Positions 8,858 through 17,099 of a stretch of 64,000 nucleotides of DNA are shown one piece after another (the first letter of the stretch is position 1; each line of letters opens with the position of its first letter). The translations under genes and the position numbers were made by a program. Under the pieces are notes generated by a model. That model was given only the letters and a program-made list of their open reading frames with translations. It did not search any database and was not told where the DNA came from. Source of the stretch: Marinomonas piezotolerans (lineage in GTDB: Bacteria > Pseudomonadota > Gammaproteobacteria > Pseudomonadales > Marinomonadaceae); contig NZ_QKRA01000002.1 in the NCBI RefSeq assembly GCF_003362755.1, positions 310,001 through 374,000 on the forward strand, given 5' to 3'.

Positions 8858-9637
8858 CTAAACGGTTCGTTCTTCGTCGCGCAAGGTTAATACTTCGTAC
8901 CCTGTCGTAGTGACCAATATCGTATGTTCCCATTGGGCGGAGAGCTTTCGGTCCGCTGTGACGACGGTCCAGCCGTCTTTCTTGGTTTTGGTCTTGGCTC
9001 GACCTTGGTTGATCATCGGTTCGATGGTGAAGGTCATGCCGGGTTTGAGTGTGAGACCGTGACTAGGCTTGCCAACGTGGAGTACTTGTGGGCCTTCGTG
9101 CATGTCGCGGCCAATACCGTGGCCACAATATTCTTGCACCACACTGTAGCCTTGGGCTCGTGCGTAAGATTCAATGGCATGGCCGATGTCGCCCAGCGTG
9201 GCGCCTGGTTTTACTTGCCTGATGCCTTGCCACATGGCGTCGTATGTCGCTTTGACTAAACGGCGCGCTTCGGGGCCAGCGTTAGGCATAACGTACATTT
9301 TGCTGGAATCGGCAATAAAGCCATTTTTTTCCAAGGTGATGTCGAGGTTAATGATGTCACGTGGTCGTATGGCATAGTGTTCTTTGGGCATGCCGTGACA
9401 TACCACTTCGTTGACGGAGGCATTCAGTACGTATGGGTAGTCGTATTGCCCTAGGCTCGCAGGGCGCGCGTTCAGTTCTTGGCGAATATAGCGATCCACT
9501 TCGCCGTTGATTGCCATAGTGGTGACGTCTTCTTTGACGAAATCATCTAAATGTTTAAAGACTTGCGCAAGCAGTTTGCCCGCTTCACGCATCAGCTCGA
9601 TTTCGTCGGCGGATTTAATGTGTACGGTATCGCTCAT
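8858..9637 (-). CDS. map: Methionine aminopeptidase, type I
   Basis: 259 residues, the normal length for bacterial type I MAP. It removes the initiator Met from nascent proteins. The metal ligands are all present: D99 (NLDIT), D110 (ADSSK), H173 (GHGIG), E206 (TIEPM) and E237 (WEHT); H81 in NEVVCHG is the conserved substrate-pocket histidine. There is no N-terminal zinc-finger extension. Its ATG overlaps the stop of the upstream ParD-like gene (ATGA, 9634-9637), so the two are translationally coupled. That context suggests an accessory MAP rather than the housekeeping copy usually found near rpsB, but this is inference. Confidence 0.92.
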   Translation of the reverse strand: MSDTVHIKSADEIELMREAGKLLAQVFKHLDDFVKEDVTTMAINGEVDRYIRQELNARPASLGQYDYPYVLNASVNEVVCHGMPKEHYAIRPRDIINLDITLEKNGFIADSSKMYVMPNAGPEARRLVKATYDAMWQGIRQVKPGATLGDIGHAIESYARAQGYSVVQEYCGHGIGRDMHEGPQVLHVGKPSHGLTLKPGMTFTIEPMINQGRAKTKTKKDGWTVVTADRKLSAQWEHTILVTTTGYEVLTLRDEERTV

Positions 9638-9852
9638 GCTACCACCTGCTCGGCAGAGTCATGCGCTTCGGCCGCATCGGCTTTGTCCAGTTCCATTTGG
9701 ATGATTTCGGAGAAGCTCATGGTCGGGTGGCGCTCTGCTAACCGACCTATTTTGATCCAAAACTCCGCCTGAGCGTTGATGGATCGTGACATAACTTGTG
9801 AAGCGCGGCGCACATCGTCATGTACGTCGTCAGAGATTTTGATAATACCCAT
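9634..9852 (-). CDS. ParD-like antitoxin-family protein
   Basis: 72 residues from the ATG at 9852. The sequence GIIKISDDVHDDVRRASQVM followed by SRSINAQAEFWIKIGRLAE matches the ParD_like (DUF3423) family, a ribbon-helix-helix relative of the antitoxin ParD. An in-frame ATG at 9864 would add MVHI; neither start has a clear ribosome site. The stop codon overlaps the start of map by 4 bp. I recall ParD-like/MAP pairs recurring in proteobacteria, though their meaning is unclear. No ParE-type toxin is next to it. A 9-bp inverted repeat at the start region may be its own operator. Confidence 0.75.
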   Translation of the reverse strand: MGIIKISDDVHDDVRRASQVMSRSINAQAEFWIKIGRLAERHPTMSFSEIIQMELDKADAAEAHDSAEQVVA

Positions 9853-9890
9853 GATATGAACCATATATAAAATGTATGTGTTTCATATCA
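9852..9890. promoter_or_regulatory. Inverted repeat TGATATGAA / TTCATATCA at the ParD-like promoter
   Basis: Perfect 9-bp arms at 9852-9860 and 9882-9890, separated by 21 bp of A/T-rich DNA. The arms flank the likely promoter and start region of the ParD-like gene. Ribbon-helix-helix antitoxins commonly bind such repeats to repress their own operon. Function is inferred. Confidence 0.45.
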
Positions 9891-9921
9891 TAGATTGTTA
9901 TCGTTACTCTGTAAATACACA

Positions 9922-9946
9922 TTAAAAAAGCCCACCTAAGTGGGCT
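9922..9946 (-). terminator. Intrinsic terminator of the CitA/CitB-type operon
   Basis: Read on the minus strand: AGCCCAC, loop TTAG, GTGGGCT, then a run of six T. It lies just past the response regulator's stop at 9956. Confidence 0.85.
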
Positions 9947-9955
9947 GTTTTATGG

Positions 9956-10657
9956 TTAGCGATGCTTGTTTTTCGTTAGATAGCGTCTCTCGGGTCGGCC
10001 TACGCTGCCATAGCTGACCTCTGCAACCAAGTCGCCGCGGCTGACGAGGTACTCAAGGTAGCGTCGGGCAGTGGTTCGACTGGCGTTGATGTGTTTGCCC
10101 ATATCTTCTGCGTTAAGCGATTCATGGGTGTCGTTCACGACTTCAATGACTTTATTCAGCGTCAGTGAATCGATGCCTTTGGGAAGATGCTGGACAACAG
10201 GTTTTGGCGTCGCTTGGCCGTTGCGGGGAAGCAGCTCGTCCACGTCCACTTGCGCCAAGGTCTCCATGGCACGTAGCTTAGCGAGATGAGTCGCGTAATT
10301 GGAGAGTGCTTCCTTTAATCGCTCAAATACCAGTGGTTTGAGAATGTAATCAAAGATACCGCCGCGTAAGGCGGCTCTGAGCGTGTCGGTTTCGCGCGCC
10401 GCTGTGATTAAGATGACATCGGTTGAACTGTCTTCTGAGCGAATATGGCGCAAAAGATCCAAGCCCGTGCCCGTTGGGAAATGCACATCTAGCAACAAAA
10501 GCTCCGGCTTTAAGACGTCGACAAGGTCGCGCGCTTCGTCGAGACCGTGTGCGATGCCAACGAGCTCAAATCCTTCGATGCGTTCTAAAAAACGCTTTTG
10601 AATTTCTGCGATTTGTAAATCATCTTCCGCGATGACCACTCGTATGTTGGAACTCAT
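9956..10657 (-). CDS. CitB/DcuR-type response regulator
   Basis: 233 residues. An N-terminal receiver domain with acidic pocket (VIAEDDLQ), phosphoacceptor in LLLLDVHFPTGTG (about D57), conserved T (LITAA) and K (LKP) is followed by a CitB-family HTH (about 165-225: NAEDMGKHINASRTTARRYLEYL). Regulators of this type control uptake and breakdown of citrate, C4-dicarboxylates or related acids. Its ATG overlaps the kinase stop by 4 bp (10654-10657). Divergent placement from tctCBA makes that transporter the likely target. Confidence 0.9.
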   Translation of the reverse strand: MSSNIRVVIAEDDLQIAEIQKRFLERIEGFELVGIAHGLDEARDLVDVLKPELLLLDVHFPTGTGLDLLRHIRSEDSSTDVILITAARETDTLRAALRGGIFDYILKPLVFERLKEALSNYATHLAKLRAMETLAQVDVDELLPRNGQATPKPVVQHLPKGIDSLTLNKVIEVVNDTHESLNAEDMGKHINASRTTARRYLEYLVSRGDLVAEVSYGSVGRPERRYLTKNKHR

Positions 10658-12303
10658 GAACTCTCTCCCATCGTTTTTGCCGACTCGTTAGACGGTGCGT
10701 GTTTTGGAATGTACACCGTAAAGCGGCTGCCCCCTTGGTCGGCAGGGTCGATCGTGACGTACCCGCCAATCCGAGTAAGGAGGTTATAGACTAAATGTAG
10801 TCCAATTCCATGGCCGGATTCTCGTTTTGAAGAAACGCCCTTTTCAAAGATGCGCTCTTGTTCTGTCAGGGGGATTCCCGCCCCCTGGTCTTCGATTTCA
10901 AAGATGAGGTCGTTCCCTAAATCCGTCATGGTTAAGCTGATTTCGCCGCCTGCTCCGTGATGTTTTAAGGTTGCTTCAAATGCATTATCCAACAAGTTGC
11001 CGATGATGCTGACCAAATGCTCCCGTGGTATGCGTGGCGGAATATCGGTCATATGGCTGTCTGGGTCAATGCTTAAGGTTAGTCCCAGCTCATGAGCACG
11101 ATTGTATTTGCCTAACAGACAGCCCGCTAAAATGGGGTCTGGCACAGCAGCGACTAATAACTTGATCAATGCTTGGTGATTGGCGGTTTCTTGACCGATA
11201 AGGTTCATCGCCTCTTTGGTTGCACCGATCTGGATTAATCCTGCGATGGTGTGCAGCTTATTCGAATATTCGTGTGTTTGGCTGCGTAAACTGTCCGCAT
11301 ATTGCTTGATACGGGTGAGTTTACGACTGACCATATCCAGCTCGTCTTTTGGCCTAAAGCTTGATACCACGCCGATGATCTTACCGTCTTGTTGCACCGG
11401 AAGTCGGTTGGTAATTAAGCATAAATCCCCCAGCCAAAACTCTTGGTCAAATTGCGGCTCACCGTCTTCTAAGACTTCGATGAGGTGGCTGTCAGGCAGC
11501 ACTTCTTGAATCGGCTTACCCAGTAACAACGACTTGTTGGGCAAATTAAGAGTGTTGACCGCGGCTTGGTTAAAGGTGGTAATGAGCCCCTCCGCATTGA
11601 TCGATATAACGCCCTCACGGATGGATTCTAAGGTCGCGTTGCGCTCCTCGAACAATAAGCCAATCTGCTCTGGTTCCAACCCAAAAATGGCGCGCTTGAA
11701 GTGATTGGAAAACCAGATAGCGATGAGGATACTGAATAGAAAAGCACAGAAGATAACGCCCCATAGTGTCGTGCGGTAGCGCGCGATGATGGTATCAACG
11801 GTGTCGAGCATAAATCCCACGGACACAATGCCGACCACCGTCTCTTCCTTTTGATCAAAAATAGGGGCTTTGCCTCGAATCGATGCGCCTAAGCTACCAG
11901 TGGCTTTGCGGACATATGGGCGGCCTTCTAACAAAGCGGGCTCATTAAAATCGCCTTCATCATCGTGCATGGGTTTGCCGATACGGGTGGGGGTAGGGTG
12001 GGCTAAACGAATGCCAAGGCGATCACCAATGACCACGAATCGTGCGTTGGTGGTCTCTGCCAGCTTTAAGCTGACGGGTTGCAAATAGCCGGTGTCACCG
12101 CGCTCAACCGCCTCAATGATTTCGGGCATGGCGGCGATGGTTTTGGCGACATTGAGTGCACGCTCAGCAACTTGTTCCTCAAGGGATTCACTAAGATAGT
12201 TCAGTGCAAAAACGCCCACGAACCCTGTTTGCAATAATGCAATCAGTCCAAGAATCAGGGTCATGCGGGTTTTGAGTTTTAAACCACGTAAACCTTTTGC
12301 CAT
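10654..12303 (-). CDS. CitA/DcuS-type sensor histidine kinase
   Basis: 549 residues. One transmembrane helix near 12-34, a periplasmic PDC/sCache-type sensor domain (about 40-175), a second helix (about 180-200), a cytoplasmic PAS domain (about 215-320), then the Spo0B-like H-box with the phosphorylated histidine in SQTHEYSNKLHT and a HATPase_c domain (NLLDNAFEA, DQGAGI, GHGIGLHL). CitA-type kinases sense carboxylates such as citrate in the periplasm. Paired with the overlapping CitB-type regulator and divergent from tctCBA, it most likely senses that transporter's substrate. Confidence 0.9.
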   Translation of the reverse strand: MAKGLRGLKLKTRMTLILGLIALLQTGFVGVFALNYLSESLEEQVAERALNVAKTIAAMPEIIEAVERGDTGYLQPVSLKLAETTNARFVVIGDRLGIRLAHPTPTRIGKPMHDDEGDFNEPALLEGRPYVRKATGSLGASIRGKAPIFDQKEETVVGIVSVGFMLDTVDTIIARYRTTLWGVIFCAFLFSILIAIWFSNHFKRAIFGLEPEQIGLLFEERNATLESIREGVISINAEGLITTFNQAAVNTLNLPNKSLLLGKPIQEVLPDSHLIEVLEDGEPQFDQEFWLGDLCLITNRLPVQQDGKIIGVVSSFRPKDELDMVSRKLTRIKQYADSLRSQTHEYSNKLHTIAGLIQIGATKEAMNLIGQETANHQALIKLLVAAVPDPILAGCLLGKYNRAHELGLTLSIDPDSHMTDIPPRIPREHLVSIIGNLLDNAFEATLKHHGAGGEISLTMTDLGNDLIFEIEDQGAGIPLTEQERIFEKGVSSKRESGHGIGLHLVYNLLTRIGGYVTIDPADQGGSRFTVYIPKHAPSNESAKTMGESS

Positions 12304-12506
12304 ATCAATGTTGCTCTTTTTTTTTATTCTATGATAACCAAGTTTGCTCTAAAGAGAACCCAGTTCACGCAAACGTCTCCCTGTGAACTTTATGAATAAA
12401 ATGCACTTTAAGGACCATATAGCCTTTAAGTACACAATATTTTTTCCTGCGTAATTGGTGATTATATTTGACGCTCTCAATACAAATATAAGAATGAGGA
12501 CACAAT
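12304..12506. promoter_or_regulatory. Divergent promoter region between sensor kinase and tctC
   Basis: About 200 bp of A/T-rich DNA between the kinase start (-) and tctC (+). The tctC ribosome site GAGGA lies about 7 bp before its ATG. I could not pick out a convincing regulator box or promoter hexamers. CitB-type sites would be expected here from the context alone. Confidence 0.4.
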
Positions 12507-13490
12507 ATGATCTCCAAGCTTTTAGCTCGTAAAAAATCTACTCTTTTGGCTGCAGCAATCGCTTCCACACTTTGCATGGGTAATGCTTATGCAGAAGTAG
12601 ATGAAATTCACTTCCTTATCCCTGGCGGCGCCGGCGGCGGTTGGGACGGTACAGCTCGCGGTGTGGGCGAAGCCCTAACTAAGTCTGGTTTGATTGAAAG
12701 CGCCTCATACGAAAACCTATCTGGCGGCGGTGGCGGTAAAGCAATCGCAAGCCTAATTGAAAAAGCAGATCAAAGCCACGACACGCTTATGGTGAACTCA
12801 ACGCCTATCGTGATTCGTTCTTTGACAAAAGTCTTCCCTCAGTCTTTCCGTGATCTAACGCCAGTTGCCGCGGTGATCGGTGATTACGGTGCATTTGTCG
12901 TACCGACAGACTCTCAATACCAAACTTTCAACGACGTTGTCGCTGACTTCCAAGACGACCCACGCTCGGTAGCGATTGCGGGCGGTTCTGCACGTGGCAG
13001 CATGGACCACTTAGTCGCTGCGATGGCATTTAAAGCAGCGGGTGGTGATGCACGTAAATTGAAATACGTTGCCTACGATGCGGGTGGTAAAGCGATGGCT
13101 GGCATTCTGTCTGGCGACGCACAAGTACTGTCCACTGGTTTCAGTGAAGCAATTGCCCTGGCGGATGCGGGTGAAGTTCGTATCCTAGCAATTACCGGTG
13201 ACACTCGTTCCGCAACCGCTCCAGATGTTCCGACGCTAAAAGAGCTTGGTTACGATGCATCGTTCGTTAACTGGCGCGGATTCTTCGGTGCACCGGGTCT
13301 ACCAGAGGCTGAAGCCGACGAATACGCTGCAACGCTAGAGAAAATGTACTCTACGGAAGAGTGGGCAACGGTTCGCGATCGTAACGGTTGGACTGAAATC
13401 TTCGTTCCACGTAAGGACTTTGTGTCTTTCCTAGAAGCACAAGAAGTTTCTGTGGGTAACCTAATGCGTGAGCTAGGTTTCCTAAGATAA
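12507..13490 (+). CDS. tctC: TctC-type periplasmic substrate-binding protein
   Basis: 327 residues with an N-terminal Sec signal ending near NAYAEVDE (about 26-28). The mature protein has the TctC/Bug signature: a FLIPGGAGGGWDGTAR phosphate-loop-like start, YENLSGGGGGKAI, and a carboxylate-binding core with VAIAGGSARGSMDH. It delivers tricarboxylates or other organic acids to the TctAB membrane complex. First gene of tctCBA and divergent from the CitA/CitB-type regulators. A strong hairpin follows the gene before tctB. The exact ligand is not readable. Confidence 0.92.
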   Translation: MISKLLARKKSTLLAAAIASTLCMGNAYAEVDEIHFLIPGGAGGGWDGTARGVGEALTKSGLIESASYENLSGGGGGKAIASLIEKADQSHDTLMVNSTPIVIRSLTKVFPQSFRDLTPVAAVIGDYGAFVVPTDSQYQTFNDVVADFQDDPRSVAIAGGSARGSMDHLVAAMAFKAAGGDARKLKYVAYDAGGKAMAGILSGDAQVLSTGFSEAIALADAGEVRILAITGDTRSATAPDVPTLKELGYDASFVNWRGFFGAPGLPEAEADEYAATLEKMYSTEEWATVRDRNGWTEIFVPRKDFVSFLEAQEVSVGNLMRELGFLR

Positions 13491-13517
13491 GGATCGCACA
13501 CTCGTCGCGGTTTTCTC

Positions 13518-13552
13518 GGAGCTTCAAACTTTATACCCCCGTTTGAAGCTCC
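13518..13552 (+). promoter_or_regulatory. Intercistronic hairpin between tctC and tctB
   Basis: Perfect 12-bp inverted repeat GGAGCTTCAAAC / GTTTGAAGCTCC with an 11-nt loop, 27 bp after the tctC stop. There is no T-tract, so it is more likely an mRNA-stabilising structure or leaky terminator that keeps the binding protein in excess over the membrane subunits. Confidence 0.6.
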
Positions 13553-13606
13553 TTATTTCCTAAGATACTAGATAGGCGGACATCTGGACCGTCGAAGGTG
13601 AACCCA

Positions 13607-14080
13607 ATGATTATTACTAAGGATCATATTGGCGGTTTGGTATTTCTGTGCCTGTCTGCTGCCTATGGTTACTATACGGGCGACATTTCCATGTTACCCG
13701 GCGATGAATACGAGCCTTTCAATGCGCAAACGTTGCCAAACATATTGGCTTATTTAGGCGGTATTCTTTCGATTGCCTTGATTTTGACGGCGAGCCGAGA
13801 TGCGGGTGATCGCCTTTCTTTAAAAGGCTATGACTTCCCGATTGTGGTCAAGCTATTGGTATTGGTTGTCCTGTTCAGTGTTGCGCTGGAGTGGGTCGGG
13901 TTTTTGTTATCAACCATTTTATTCTTGATTGGCGGTTATTGGCTGCTGGGTGAGCGTCGTGTGAAAACGTTGCTGATCGCTTCGGTTCCATTCGCCGTGT
14001 TTATTTGGTTTGCGCTGTCCCAGTTACTCGATATTTATCTGGCCCCTGGGCGTTTATTTACTACGTTGTTCGGAGGGTAA
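13607..14080 (+). CDS. tctB: TctB small membrane subunit of the tripartite tricarboxylate transporter
   Basis: 157 residues with four hydrophobic segments, typical of TctB. The ATG at 13607 is preferred (AAGGTG 6 bp upstream) over a GTG at 13598. It ends with a segment containing FIWFALSQLLDIYLAPGRLF, a pattern common in TctB. It lies 4 bp upstream of tctA, so the two are surely co-translated. Confidence 0.88.
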   Translation: MIITKDHIGGLVFLCLSAAYGYYTGDISMLPGDEYEPFNAQTLPNILAYLGGILSIALILTASRDAGDRLSLKGYDFPIVVKLLVLVVLFSVALEWVGFLLSTILFLIGGYWLLGERRVKTLLIASVPFAVFIWFALSQLLDIYLAPGRLFTTLFGG

Positions 14081-14084
14081 GACA

Positions 14085-15626
14085 ATGTTAGAGGGTATCT
14101 TTACAGGTCTTGGCACTGCGTTAATGCCATTTAATATTTTGATGGTTGTGGTGGGCTGCTTTGCTGGCACATTCATCGGAATGCTGCCAGGACTCGGTCC
14201 GATTTCGGCGGTCGCATTAATGATTCCTATCACGTATGGCTTAGATCCTGCGTCCGGCATTATCTTGATGGCGGGTGTGTATTACGGCGCGGTATTCGGT
14301 GGTTCGACATCATCTATTTTGATCAACGCCCCCGGCTGTGCCAGTACCGTCGTGACGTCATTTGATGGGTACCCCTTGGCGCAACAAGGCCAAGCGGGTA
14401 AAGCGTTAGCCTTGGCGGCTTACTGTTCTTTCACTGGCGGTACCATAGGCGCGATCATTCTGCTGTTTGCTGCTCCCGCCCTTGCAAAAGTGTCATTGAG
14501 CTTCCAGTCAGGCGATTACTTTGCCTTGATGGTGCTGGGTTTGACTGCCGTGGCGGCGTTCTCTGGTAAAGGCCAAGTGATCAAGGCCATGATCATGACG
14601 GTCTTCGGTTTGATGATTTCGACGGTCGGTATCGACACCATGACGGGGGCTCCTCGTTTTACGTTCGGTACGATTGACCTGCTAGATGGTGTGAGCTTCT
14701 TGTTGTTGGCAATGGCGACCTTCGCGTTGACCGAAGTTGTGATGTCAATCATGAAACGTCAGCATCTTGAAGAAGAGCCTGAAATCGATATGGCTGCGTT
14801 AGGCAGCATGAAACTCAGCAAAGAGGAAGTGAAAGAAGTGGCCCCTACGGTCGCGCGCTCGTCTGTGTTTGGTTTCATTATCGGTGTGTTACCGGGTGCC
14901 GGTGCAACCATTGCGTCTTTCTTAGCGTATGGCATGGAGCGTAACTTTGCCTCTGCAAAAGAAAAACTGAAGTTTGGTAAAGGGGCGTTACGTGGTTTAG
15001 CTGCGCCAGAAACAGCCAACAATGCCGCGTCTACTGGGTCATTCGTTCCCTTGTTAACGTTGGGTATTCCGGGTTCTGGTACCACCGCCATTATGTTGGG
15101 GGCGTTAATCGCTGCGGGGGTTCAGCCTGGCCCGCGTTTGTTCGTCGATAACCCTGATGTGTTTTGGTCAGTGATCATCTCTATGTACTTTGGTAACTTG
15201 GTGCTGTTGATCCTGAACTTGCCATTGATCCCGTACATCTCACGATTGTTAGCGATCCCGCGTCCAATCTTGATTCCGCTGATCTTGTTTTTCTCGGTCA
15301 CGGGCGTGTATTTGGTCAGTTTCAATACCTTCGATATTCAGATGATGGTGTTCATTACTGTGATTGCACTGTTTCTGAAATTGCTGGAATTCCCAATGGC
15401 ACCGATGCTGTTGGGGTACATCCTTGGCGGTATTATGGAGCAAAATTTAAGCCGATCTTTGGTCATGTCTGATGGCAGCTTAGACTTCATCTGGGAACGC
15501 CCGCTGACGTTAACCATCATCGTCATTGCGTTCATCCTATTGTTTATGCCTTTAATCAGTAAATTATTTGAGTCGAGAAGCCAAAAAGGCATCGAGGCGA
15601 GCGTGAATAAAGGGGAAGGGGGCTAG
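14085..15626 (+). CDS. tctA: TctA large membrane subunit of the tripartite tricarboxylate transporter
   Basis: 513 residues from the ATG at 14085, which has CGGAGGG 8 bp upstream; a longer in-frame reading from 14010 would overlap tctB without support. About 12 transmembrane segments. Family motifs include GMLPGLGPISAVALMIP near the N-terminus, YYGAVFGGSTSSILINAPG, and in the second half GVLPGAGATIASFLAYG and LGIPGSGTTAIMLGAL, the duplicated glycine-rich signatures of TctA. It uses the ion gradient to import the acid delivered by TctC. A strong terminator ends the operon. Confidence 0.93.
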   Translation: MLEGIFTGLGTALMPFNILMVVVGCFAGTFIGMLPGLGPISAVALMIPITYGLDPASGIILMAGVYYGAVFGGSTSSILINAPGCASTVVTSFDGYPLAQQGQAGKALALAAYCSFTGGTIGAIILLFAAPALAKVSLSFQSGDYFALMVLGLTAVAAFSGKGQVIKAMIMTVFGLMISTVGIDTMTGAPRFTFGTIDLLDGVSFLLLAMATFALTEVVMSIMKRQHLEEEPEIDMAALGSMKLSKEEVKEVAPTVARSSVFGFIIGVLPGAGATIASFLAYGMERNFASAKEKLKFGKGALRGLAAPETANNAASTGSFVPLLTLGIPGSGTTAIMLGALIAAGVQPGPRLFVDNPDVFWSVIISMYFGNLVLLILNLPLIPYISRLLAIPRPILIPLILFFSVTGVYLVSFNTFDIQMMVFITVIALFLKLLEFPMAPMLLGYILGGIMEQNLSRSLVMSDGSLDFIWERPLTLTIIVIAFILLFMPLISKLFESRSQKGIEASVNKGEGG

Positions 15627-15643
15627 TGTTTCTAGCACCTCAT

Positions 15644-15673
15644 AAAAAAGCCAGCGTATGCTGGCTTTTTTTT
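15644..15673 (+). terminator. Intrinsic terminator of tctCBA
   Basis: Stem AAAAAAGCCAGC / GCTGGCTTTTTT with loop GTAT, followed by further T. It lies 18 bp past the tctA stop. Confidence 0.9.
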
Positions 15674-15727
15674 TGACTAAAGATCTCGGCTAAGAGCTTG
15701 CTGCGTCGTGTAACCCATGCAGTTTTA

Positions 15728-15916
15728 TCAGCTTGGTTCGGTGACCGCAGCAGGTTCTAATACGGAATGTTCGATGTAGCTTAAACCATAAAAGTTAGCA
15801 GCACCGATCAGATACGCTTTCAACGGCTCGCCCAGCAAACTGTCTGGAGCGTTAACCTCAATCTTAACGATTTTACTTTCTTTGTTTTTACAAACAAGTT
15901 GATAATGTTTGAGCAT
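15728..15916 (-). CDS. Small hypothetical protein
   Basis: 62 residues from the ATG at 15916 (MLKHYQLVCKNKESKIVKIE...). No recognisable domain, signal or membrane segment; the composition is that of an ordinary small soluble protein. No strong ribosome site (only AGAG upstream). It stands alone between the tctCBA terminator and an empty ~290-bp stretch before thiD. It could be a real small gene or a chance reading frame. Confidence 0.35.
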   Translation of the reverse strand: MLKHYQLVCKNKESKIVKIEVNAPDSLLGEPLKAYLIGAANFYGLSYIEHSVLEPAAVTEPS

Positions 15917-16204
15917 CGACTGCAAAACACTCTAGTTGTCTCAGCTGACGTTTGCCAACTTAAGAGTAATTTATATTCAGTTTAGCATTACCGCACGTGG
16001 TGGCAAGCCCCTTTCGGCAGTGCTTTAAGTACCAAGTTCAACACTGATACATACTACGTGACACTGATGTAAGTGGATCATCATACCACGATTGTGCATA
16101 AACTGCGTATGATGTTGGTCACCCCTTAGATGTGCAACATTTCCTCCGCGCGATAACGCTCGTAAAAAGACCTTGCGGAATACGCTATAGCGATGTTTTA
16201 TCGC

Positions 16205-17017
16205 TTACAGCGTTGTTTGATAGAAGTGGTGTACCGGGCCATGGCCATGACCTATTTGTAATTCATCAGCGTGGGCAATGGCGTTGGCGATATAGTTCTT
16301 CGAACGTTTTACAGCGGTTTGCAGCGTTGCACCTTGGGCAAGGTAAGAGGCGATGGCCGACGATAACGTACAGCCGGTGCCATGAGTATTCTCTGTCGTA
16401 ATCCGAGGTGTAGAAAAGGGCGTGATTTGTTCGTTGGCGAGTAGCCAATCGGTGCTGTGCTCGCTAGTCGTCAGATGCCCACCCTTTAACAAGATCGCAG
16501 CAGTGGGCAGACTCTGTAACGCGGGCATCATGGCCTGCACGTGTGCTTCCGTTTGTGGAACGGCTTGGCCGAGTAGCGCCGCCGCTTCAGGCAGATTGGG
16601 GGTAATGAGACTTACCAAAGGTAATAGCTCGTCTTTAAGGGTTTGGATGGCGTCTTGTTTCAGTAGTAAGTCGCCACTTGAGGCCACCATCACTGGGTCC
16701 AATACGATGTTCTTTGGTCCGTACTGACGTAATTTTTCTGCCACAGCACGAATAATATCCGCGTCGGCTAACATGCCAATCTTGACGGCTCGTACATCGA
16801 AATCACTAAATACCGCATCAAGCTGAGCATTTATATGCGCGATTGGAATCGGATGTACATCGCTAACGCCAAGCGTATTCTGAGCCGTAGTTGCGGTAAT
16901 CACGGTGCAGGCATAACTGCCTGTCGCAGACATGGCTTTGATATCGGCTTGAATGCCTGCACCGCCGCCGCTGTCCGAGCCAGCAATACTGAGTGCAATA
17001 GGAGTAGGTGTTTGCAT
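16205..17017 (-). CDS. thiD: Hydroxymethylpyrimidine / phosphomethylpyrimidine kinase ThiD
   Basis: 270 residues, standard ThiD length. It phosphorylates HMP and HMP-P to HMP-PP for thiamine synthesis. Ribokinase-fold motifs are visible: AGSDSGGGAGIQADIKAM at 13-30, LDPVMVASSGD in the middle, and HGTGCTLSSAIASYLAQG near the C-terminus (anion hole and catalytic base region). The ATG at 17017 has AAAGGAA about 7 bp upstream. It is not in an operon with other thi genes here. A TPP riboswitch (17100-17180) and a hairpin over the ribosome site precede it, so thiamine pyrophosphate should repress it at translation. Confidence 0.93.
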   Translation of the reverse strand: MQTPTPIALSIAGSDSGGGAGIQADIKAMSATGSYACTVITATTAQNTLGVSDVHPIPIAHINAQLDAVFSDFDVRAVKIGMLADADIIRAVAEKLRQYGPKNIVLDPVMVASSGDLLLKQDAIQTLKDELLPLVSLITPNLPEAAALLGQAVPQTEAHVQAMMPALQSLPTAAILLKGGHLTTSEHSTDWLLANEQITPFSTPRITTENTHGTGCTLSSAIASYLAQGATLQTAVKRSKNYIANAIAHADELQIGHGHGPVHHFYQTTL

Positions 17018-17021
17018 GAAT

Positions 17022-17044
17022 GTTCCTTTAAGACGTAAAGGAAC
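17022..17044 (-). promoter_or_regulatory. Hairpin sequestering the thiD ribosome-binding site
   Basis: On the minus strand GTTCCTTTA pairs perfectly with TAAAGGAAC across a 5-nt loop (CGTCT). The second arm contains the AAAGGAA Shine-Dalgarno of thiD, 4 nt before the start codon. The first arm can alternatively pair with the conserved GTAGGGAAC at the 3' edge of the TPP aptamer upstream, giving a plausible on/off switch. Confidence 0.65.
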
Positions 17045-17099
17045 GGCTGCATCATCGATCTGTGGCTCCCAAGGGCTGAAGGGGATAAGTTGCGATGCG

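Noticed and set aside
12365-12577. 70-codon minus-strand frame over the tctC promoter
   Set aside because: Overlaps the start and signal peptide of tctC and has no recognisable sequence.
14010-14084. In-frame N-terminal extension of tctA into tctB
   Set aside because: ATG 14085 has an excellent ribosome site and matches the family's start.
15926-16204. Possible small RNA or tRNA in the stretch between the small hypothetical gene and thiD
   Set aside because: No cloverleaf, promoter or terminator could be recognised; only a short repeat ACACTGAT was noticed.
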